This document shows positions 58,368 to 64,000 of a stretch of DNA of 64,000 nt, piece after piece. The stretch's first letter is position 1. The number at the start of each line of letters is the position of its first letter. The translations under genes were made by a program, and so were the position numbers. Source of the DNA: Stenotrophomonas aracearum (GTDB lineage: Bacteria > Pseudomonadota > Gammaproteobacteria > Xanthomonadales > Xanthomonadaceae); contig NZ_CP115543.1 of assembly GCF_031834615.1 (NCBI RefSeq), positions 631,001-695,000 on the forward strand, read 5' to 3'. The notes under the pieces are model-generated. The model did no database searches. It was not told where the DNA came from and saw only the letters and a program-made list of their open reading frames with translations.

Positions 58368-61300
58368 ATGATGGTCCTCGAGGGCGCATCCGCCCTTTCG
58401 CCGTTCCGCCGCGAACGGCTTGAAACCCGCCTGCAGTCCCTTGCCGCCGACGTTCGCATCACCGGTGCCTGGCACGTCTACTTCATCCAGACCGAGGGCG
58501 AGGCCACGCCGGACCCGGCGATCCTGAGCCGGATCCTGGAAGCCCAGCCCGCGCTGGCACCGCAGGAGGCCGGGGCCGTCACCCGCTTCGTGGTGCCGCG
58601 CCTGGGCACGCTGTCGCCGTGGTCGAGCAAGGCCACCGAACTGGTGCGTGGCGCCGGGCAGCCGATCCGCCGCGTGGAACGCGGCCTGCGTATCGACCTG
58701 GCCGGCTGGCCGGCCGATGCCGACGCCCGCGAGGCGCTGGTGCGCGCGCTGCACGACCCGATGACCCAGTCGGTGCTGGACGCCGCCGCCCAGGCCCAGG
58801 CGCTGTTCACCGCGCCGGCCCGTGGCGAGCTGGAGCGCGTGGCGCTGGACGACCTGGAAGAGGCCAACCGCCGGCTCGGCCTGGCCATGGCCCAGGACGA
58901 GATCGACTACCTGCGACAGCGCTTCGGCGAACTGGGCCGCAAGCCGTCGGACGTGGAACTGATGATGTTCGCGCAGGCCAATTCCGAGCACTGCCGGCAC
59001 AAGATCTTCAATGCCAGCTGGACCATCGACGGCGCGGACAAGCCGCACTCGCTGTTCCGGATGATCAAGAACACCCACCAGCAGACCCCGCAGCACACGC
59101 TCAGCGCGTACAGCGACAACGCGGCGGTGGTGGCCGGTTTCCCGGCCGCGCGCTATCGCCCGGACCCGGCCAGTGGCCAGTACCGCAGCGAGCCGGTGGT
59201 GGATTCGGCGTTCTGCATCAAGGTGGAAACGCATAACCACCCGACCGCGATCGCTCCGTTCCCGGGCGCCTCCACCGGCGCCGGCGGCGAGATCCGCGAT
59301 GAAGGCGCCACCGGTCGCGGCGGCAAGCCGAAGGCCGGCCTGACCGGCTTCTCGGTTTCGCACCTGCGCATTCCGACCCTGCCGCAGCCGTGGGAAGCGC
59401 CGCGCGCGCTGAACCCGCGCATGGCGCCGGCGCTGGACATCATGCTGGAAGGCCCGCTCGGCGGCGCCGCCTTCAACAACGAGTTCGGCCGCCCCAACCT
59501 GCTCGGCTACTTCCGCAGCTTCGAGCTGCCCGAGGGCGAGGGCCTGACCCGCGCCTACGACAAGCCGATCATGCTGGCCGGTGGCCTCGGCGCGATCGAC
59601 CAGGTCCAGGTCGAAAAGCTCAAGCTGCAGCCCGGCGACGCGGTGATCGTGCTCGGCGGTCCGGCCATGCTGATCGGCCTGGGCGGCGGTGCCGCCAGTT
59701 CGGTGGCCTCCGGCGAAAGCGCCGAAGACCTGGACTTCGCCAGCGTGCAGCGCGACAACCCGGAAATGGAGCGCCGTTGCCAGGAAGTGATCGACCGCTG
59801 CGTCGCGCTCGGCCTGGACAATCCGATCCGCTGGTTCCATGACGTCGGCGCCGGTGGCCTGTCCAACGCCATTCCCGAGCTGCTGCACGACTCCGGCGTG
59901 GGCGGTGTGATCGACCTGGGCAAGGTGCCCACCGACGATCCGTCGCTGTCGCCGATGCAGCTGTGGTGCAACGAATCGCAGGAACGCTACGTGCTCGGCG
60001 TGCCGCAGGCGCGCCTGGCCGAGTTCGCCGCGCTGTGCGCGCGCGAGCGTTGCCCGTTCGCTGCGGTGGGCGTGGCCACGGCGGAAGAGCGCCTGGTGGT
60101 CGCCTACGGCGCCACCGTCGGCAACATTCCGGCCGATGCGCCGATCGACCTGCCGATGGACGTGCTGTTCGGCAAGCCGCCTAAGATGCACCGCGACACC
60201 GCGCACCCGCCGGCACCGCGCTGGCCCGCGCTGAAGACCCACGGGCTGGACCTGCATGAAGCCGGTCTGCGCGTGCTGGCGCACCCGTCGGTCGCCTCGA
60301 AGAACTTCCTGGTCACCATCGGCGACCGCAGTGTCGGCGGCCTGACCGCGCGCGAACAGATGATCGGCCCGTGGCAGCTGCCGCTGGCCAACGTCGCGAT
60401 CACCCTGGCCGGCTTCGACACCCTGGCCGGTGAAGCAATGGGCATTGGCGAGCGCACCCCGCTGGCCCTGCTCGATGCGGCGGCCTCCGCACGCATGGCG
60501 GTCGGTGAAGCGATCACCAACCTGTGCGCGGCCCCGGTCGATGCGCTGGAAACGGTGAAGCTGTCGGCCAACTGGATGGCTGCGGCCGGCCACAATGGTG
60601 AAGACGCGCTGCTGTACGACGCGGTGCGCGCCGTGGGCATGGAACTGTGCCCGCAGCTGGACCTGAGCATTCCGGTCGGCAAGGACTCGCTGTCGATGCA
60701 GGCGCAGTGGCACGACGCCGGCCAGGCACACAAGTCGGTGTCGCCGGTGTCGCTGGTAATCTCCGCGTTCGCCCCGGTGGCCGACGCCAGCACCCAGCTG
60801 ACCCCGCTGCTGGACCGCGACACCGACAGCGAGCTGTGGCTGATCGGCCTGGGCGCGGGCAAGCAGCGCCTGGGCGGTTCGATCCTGGCCCAGGTGCATG
60901 CCGACCACAGCGCGCTGCCGGCCTTCGCCGGTGCCGTGCCGGACCTGGACGACCCGCAGCGCCTGCGTGGCTTCTTCGAACTGATCCGCGACGCCCGCCA
61001 GGCCGGCCTGCTGCTGGCGTACCACGACCGCAGCGACGGCGGTGCGTTTGCCGCCCTGTGCGAGATGGCCTTCGCCTCGCGCCAGGGCCTGGACATCACC
61101 CTGGACGCCTGGGGCGATGACCCCTTCCGCAGCCTGTTCAATGAAGAACTGGGCGCCGTGGTGCAGATCGCGCGCGAAGACCGCGCCGCGTTCGCCGACC
61201 TGGTCGAGCGCCATGCGCTGACCGAATGCGCACAGCGCATCGCGCGCCCGACCACCGCACCGGTGGTGCGGGTCTCGCTGCAGGGCGAAAGCCTGGTCGA

Positions 61301-62252
61301 GTGGCGCTGGGAAGCGCTGTTCGACGCCTGGTGGTCGGTCACCCACGCCATGCAGAAGCTGCGCGACAACCCGGACAATGCCGACCAGGAACGCGCCGTC
61401 GCGCGCAGCTTCACCGCGCCGGGCCTGAAGCCCAAGCTCACCTTCGACCTGTCTGAAGATGTGGCGGCGCCGTTCATCAACACCGGCGCGCGTCCGCGCG
61501 TGGCGGTGCTGCGCGAGCAGGGCGTCAACGGCCAGATTGAAATGGCCAACGTCTTCGAACGTGCCGGCTTCGACAGCTTCGACGTGCACATGAGCGACCT
61601 GATCGAAGGCCGCGTGCAGCTGTCCGACTTCACCGGCCTGGCCGCCTGCGGTGGCTTCAGCTACGGCGACGTGCTCGGTGCCGGCCGCGGCTGGGCCACC
61701 TCGGTGCTGGAGCGCAGTGCACTGCGCGATGCGTTCGCCGCGTTCTTCGCGCGCGAGGACAGCTTCGCGCTGGGCGTGTGCAACGGCTGCCAGATGATGA
61801 GCCAGCTCAAGGACATCATTCCCGGTGCCGAACACTGGCCGCAGTTCCGCCGCAACCGCAGCGAGCAGTTCGAAGCGCGCACCGCGTTGCTGGAAGTGGT
61901 GGAGTCGCCGTCGATCCTGCTGCGTGGCATGGCCGGTTCGCGCCTGCCGGTGGCAGTGGCGCACGGTGAGGGCCAGGCGGTGTTCGCCAGCCCGGTCGAC
62001 CAGGCGGCGGCACGCGTCTCGCTGCGCTACGTGGACGGTGATGGCAACGTTGCCAGCCAGTACCCGCTCAACCCGAACGGGTCGCCCGACGGCATCACCG
62101 GCCTGACCAGCAGCGACGGCCGCGTCACCATCATGATGCCGCACCCGGAGCGCACGCCGCGCGCAGTGAACCTGAGCTGGCGTCCGGCGGACTGGAACGG
62201 TGACTCGCCGTGGCTGCGCATGTTCCGCAACGCAAGAGTATGGTGCGGCTGA
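58368..62252 (+). CDS. purL: Phosphoribosylformylglycinamidine synthase
   Basis: 1294 residues, single-chain large type. The linker and first FGAM domain have [42 protein letters not shown]-site [29 protein letters not shown], and [19 protein letters not shown]. The C-terminal glutaminase domain has [14 protein letters not shown] and [10 protein letters not shown] (catalytic Cys) with HPER for the His-Glu pair. It converts FGAR to FGAM in purine synthesis. The ATG pair at 58368/58371 is ambiguous by one codon. Terminator follows. Confidence 0.95.
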   Translation: MMVLEGASALSPFRRERLETRLQSLAADVRITGAWHVYFIQTEGEATPDPAILSRILEAQPALAPQEAGAVTRFVVPRLGTLSPWSSKATELVRGAGQPIRRVERGLRIDLAGWPADADAREALVRALHDPMTQSVLDAAAQAQALFTAPARGELERVALDDLEEANRRLGLAMAQDEIDYLRQRFGELGRKPSDVELMMFAQANSEHCRHKIFNASWTIDGADKPHSLFRMIKNTHQQTPQHTLSAYSDNAAVVAGFPAARYRPDPASGQYRSEPVVDSAFCIKVETHNHPTAIAPFPGASTGAGGEIRDEGATGRGGKPKAGLTGFSVSHLRIPTLPQPWEAPRALNPRMAPALDIMLEGPLGGAAFNNEFGRPNLLGYFRSFELPEGEGLTRAYDKPIMLAGGLGAIDQVQVEKLKLQPGDAVIVLGGPAMLIGLGGGAASSVASGESAEDLDFASVQRDNPEMERRCQEVIDRCVALGLDNPIRWFHDVGAGGLSNAIPELLHDSGVGGVIDLGKVPTDDPSLSPMQLWCNESQERYVLGVPQARLAEFAALCARERCPFAAVGVATAEERLVVAYGATVGNIPADAPIDLPMDVLFGKPPKMHRDTAHPPAPRWPALKTHGLDLHEAGLRVLAHPSVASKNFLVTIGDRSVGGLTAREQMIGPWQLPLANVAITLAGFDTLAGEAMGIGERTPLALLDAAASARMAVGEAITNLCAAPVDALETVKLSANWMAAAGHNGEDALLYDAVRAVGMELCPQLDLSIPVGKDSLSMQAQWHDAGQAHKSVSPVSLVISAFAPVADASTQLTPLLDRDTDSELWLIGLGAGKQRLGGSILAQVHADHSALPAFAGAVPDLDDPQRLRGFFELIRDARQAGLLLAYHDRSDGGAFAALCEMAFASRQGLDITLDAWGDDPFRSLFNEELGAVVQIAREDRAAFADLVERHALTECAQRIARPTTAPVVRVSLQGESLVEWRWEALFDAWWSVTHAMQKLRDNPDNADQERAVARSFTAPGLKPKLTFDLSEDVAAPFINTGARPRVAVLREQGVNGQIEMANVFERAGFDSFDVHMSDLIEGRVQLSDFTGLAACGGFSYGDVLGAGRGWATSVLERSALRDAFAAFFAREDSFALGVCNGCQMMSQLKDIIPGAEHWPQFRRNRSEQFEARTALLEVVESPSILLRGMAGSRLPVAVAHGEGQAVFASPVDQAAARVSLRYVDGDGNVASQYPLNPNGSPDGITGLTSSDGRVTIMMPHPERTPRAVNLSWRPADWNGDSPWLRMFRNARVWCG

Positions 62253-62283
62253 GTGCGTGTGATGACGCAGTGAGCACCATGTG

Positions 62284-62317
62284 AAAAAACCGCCGACGTT
62301 GTCGGCGGTTTTTTTTT
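62284..62317 (+). terminator. purL rho-independent terminator
   Basis: AACCGCCGAC-GTT-GTCGGCGGTT followed by seven further Ts. A classic intrinsic terminator 32 bp after purL. Confidence 0.95.
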
Positions 62318-62377
62318 ACGCGCGATTTCAACCCGTGTCGAAGCAACGAGTTACAGCGCGTTACATGCGTGAATGCG

Positions 62378-62397
62378 TGTGATGAAGAATGCTCACA
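62378..62397. promoter_or_regulatory. TGTGA-N10-TCACA inverted repeat
   Basis: TGTGATGAAGAATGCTCACA is built from CRP/Clp-type half-sites, but the spacing is 10 instead of 6. It lies 302 bp ahead of the adhesin gene. The upstream TGCGTGTGATGA is repeated at 62254. No gene is seen in 62253-62699. Confidence 0.3.
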
Positions 62398-62460
62398 TCG
62401 ATCTAACAAAACACGTTGATGAATAGTCAGATCTGTGACGACTCTCGCGTTCGCACAGTT

Positions 62461-62472
62461 TTTGACGTCAAA
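62461..62472. promoter_or_regulatory. Perfect 12-bp palindrome upstream of the adhesin gene
   Basis: TTTGACGTCAAA is its own reverse complement, and a second TTGACG (62476) follows 3 bp further. It may be an operator or overlap a -35 box of the adhesin promoter. The start codon is 227 bp downstream, so a long leader would be implied. Confidence 0.35.
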
Positions 62473-62699
62473 GTCTTGACGCCACCAAAACCCTGCGTTA
62501 ACACTGAGGTCTCATTTCGACAGCGTTCAGTTCTGCAGTAACCCCACGGATGGCGCGTTCTCTGTTCGTTGCACACGCCGTTCGGCACTTCACGCAGTAA
62601 TCCAAAAAATTCAAGCACACGCCCCCAGGGGACGTTGGACCACGGTGTCCGGCGTTGGCGTCGCTTTGCCTAAAACCAGTCCAACCAGGAGTCGCATCG

Positions 62700-64000
62700 A
62701 TGAATCGGATTTATCGCAAGGTCTGGAACAAAGCACTGGGGCAGATGGTGGTTGCCTCCGAATTGGCCAGCAGCCAGACCCCGGGCGTGGTGATCGACCA
62801 GCGACGGTCTGCCGACGCACGCGGTGCGTCGGTGTTGTCCGCCGCCATTGCGTTGACGCTGGGACTCGGCATGAGCGGCGCGATATCCGATGCGCATGCG
62901 CAATCGGTGGAAGTGGGCGGCAACACGAACTGCGTGGTGCTCAACAGCAACGTGATCGACAGCTGCGTGGTTGACGGCAACGCCACGGCGTCCGGCACCA
63001 ATGCGGTGGCGATCGGCAGCAACAGCACGGCCTCGGCCGCCAACAGCGTGGCACTCGGCGCCGGCTCGCGTGCCGCACGCGCCAACACGGTGTCGGTGGG
63101 TGACGCCGGCAAGGAACGCCAGGTGACCAATGTCGCCGCCGGCACCGCCGCGACCGACGCGGTGAACAAGGCACAGCTGGACACGGTGGCGGCGACCGCT
63201 GCCGGTGCAACCCGCTATTTCAAGGCCGACGGCGCTGGCGACAACAGCGACGCGGCCAGCATCGACGGTGACGGCGCGCTCGCTGCCGGTGCCGACGCCA
63301 ACGCCGACGGCGACGGTGCGATCGCACTCGGCCACAACAGCCAGGCGCTGGCCAACGCCACCACGGCAGTGGGCACCGATGCGGTGGCTGCGGGCCTCGG
63401 CGGTAGTGCATTCGGCCAGAACAGCCTCGCCATCGGCGACGCGACCGTGGCTGTCGGCCAGAGCGCGATGGCGTTCGGCCTCGGCGATGTCGCGCTCGGT
63501 GCGTCCGCCTTTGCCGCCAGCGAAAACGGCGCAGCTACGGCGATCGGTGGCCTGGCCGAAGCCAGTGCCGACGGTGCCACCGCGATTGGTGGCGGCGCAT
63601 TGGCCATCGGCGCGGGCAGCACCTCGCTCGGCCGCGGCGCCGGCAGCGGCGGCGAAGCCTCGATTGCGGTGGGTGCGTTCAGCACCGCCGTGGCCGACTT
63701 CAGCGCGGCCCTGGGCTCCAACTCCGCTGCCGTTGCCGTGGGCAGCGTCGCGCTGGGTGCAGGCTCGTACGCGGATCGCGTCGACACCGTCTCGGTCGGC
63801 AACAACAACGGCCTGGAACGCCAGATCACCCACGTCGCCGCCGGCACCGAAGCCAGCGACGCGGTGAACAAGGCCCAGCTCGACGAAGTGGGCGACGTGG
63901 CCGCCACCACCGCGAAGTACGTGCAGGTCACCGGCAGCGCCGACAGCGATGCCGGCGCATTTGCCGATGGCGACAACGCCACCGCCGTGGGTGAAGCCAC
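62700..64000 (+). CDS. Trimeric autotransporter adhesin (YadA-like), 3' partial
   Basis: The frame is open from the ATG at 62700 to the window end (433 codons seen). Residues 1-24, MNRIYRKVWNKALGQMVVAS, are an extended signal peptide region as in large autotransporters, with a hydrophobic stretch (about 44-60) and a probable cut after AHA at 67. The passenger has head-type repeats (AVAIGSNSTASAANSVALG, later ATAIGGLAEASADGATAIGG) and two neck-like units ending VNKAQLD (about 155-161 and 389-395). Such proteins form trimeric fibres that bind host or abiotic surfaces; the beta-barrel anchor would lie downstream. Confidence 0.9.
   Translation, partial: MNRIYRKVWNKALGQMVVASELASSQTPGVVIDQRRSADARGASVLSAAIALTLGLGMSGAISDAHAQSVEVGGNTNCVVLNSNVIDSCVVDGNATASGTNAVAIGSNSTASAANSVALGAGSRAARANTVSVGDAGKERQVTNVAAGTAATDAVNKAQLDTVAATAAGATRYFKADGAGDNSDAASIDGDGALAAGADANADGDGAIALGHNSQALANATTAVGTDAVAAGLGGSAFGQNSLAIGDATVAVGQSAMAFGLGDVALGASAFAASENGAATAIGGLAEASADGATAIGGGALAIGAGSTSLGRGAGSGGEASIAVGAFSTAVADFSAALGSNSAAVAVGSVALGAGSYADRVDTVSVGNNNGLERQITHVAAGTEASDAVNKAQLDEVGDVAATTAKYVQVTGSADSDAGAFADGDNATAVGEA

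Noticed and set aside
58068..62144. A minus-strand frame continuing from the chitinase through about 1,360 codons antisense to purL.
   Set aside because: High GC removes stop codons. The opposite strand encodes purL with all its motifs, and the antisense translation is His/Arg/Val-rich without any domain.
62670..63833. Minus-strand frames opposite the adhesin.
   Set aside because: The plus strand carries an intact extended signal peptide and head repeats. The antisense frames are artefacts of repeat composition.

Overview
The window reads as a chromosomal segment of a high-GC gammaproteobacterium of the Xanthomonadaceae, most likely Stenotrophomonas. Three things point there. The gene set rmlBACD-glmS-xanBA-CoA transferase (lpsIJ-type) beside etfBA is the layout known for the LPS/xanthan-precursor locus of Xanthomonas and Stenotrophomonas. 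The intergenic spaces carry short palindromes beginning GTAG, like the REP-type (SMAG) elements known from S. maltophilia. The housekeeping genes (pepA-holC-valS, lptFG, xerD, proS, purL) are of gammaproteobacterial type. I saw no tRNA, rRNA, CRISPR array or insertion sequence.

Layout. 1-2.3 kb: two glycosyltransferases, the edge of an O-antigen/surface-glycan cluster. 2.3-11 kb (minus strand): an eight-gene run with a multi-spanning GT-C-like membrane protein, a GtrA flippase-like protein, an FAD oxidoreductase, an NAD epimerase, a methyltransferase, and a DprE2-like SDR, DprE1-like FAD oxidase and UbiA-HAD fusion. The last three resemble the actinobacterial route to polyprenyl-phosphate arabinofuranose, so the block looks like a self-contained system that makes, flips and transfers a lipid-linked pentofuranose. 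11.1-13.8 kb: an integral membrane protein and etfAB. 14-23.7 kb: dTDP-rhamnose genes, glmS, xanB/xanA (GDP-mannose and glucose-1-P supply) and a two-subunit CoA transferase. 23.7-28.8 kb: two large rhamnan-synthesis-F-type proteins. 29.1-29.6 kb: a SymE-like toxin with a structured leader. 30-34.6 kb: a second Gtr-like glycosylation module (small anchored protein, GT-C, GT2, GtrA, small membrane protein) next to a UDP-glucuronate decarboxylase.

34.8-64 kb is mostly core genome: alkB, an MCE-type lipid transport operon, a ThrE-like exporter, an H-NS-type protein, proS, pssA, a cryptic holD-like gene with rimI, valS-holC-pepA, lptF-lptG, an RDD protein, xerD, an unrecognised protein, a DsbC-type isomerase, a secreted GH18 chitinase and purL. 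The last gene is the start of a trimeric autotransporter adhesin that runs off the window.

How they work together: the left half supplies activated sugars (dTDP-L-rhamnose, GDP-mannose, UDP-xylose, probable polyprenyl-P-pentofuranose) and the machinery to assemble or decorate surface polysaccharide. The right half contains envelope maintenance (LPS export by LptFG, lipid transport, periplasmic disulfide isomerisation) and two secreted or surface factors. GC content falls visibly in the 1-7.5 kb and 26-30 kb stretches, as is usual for horizontally exchanged O-antigen genes.
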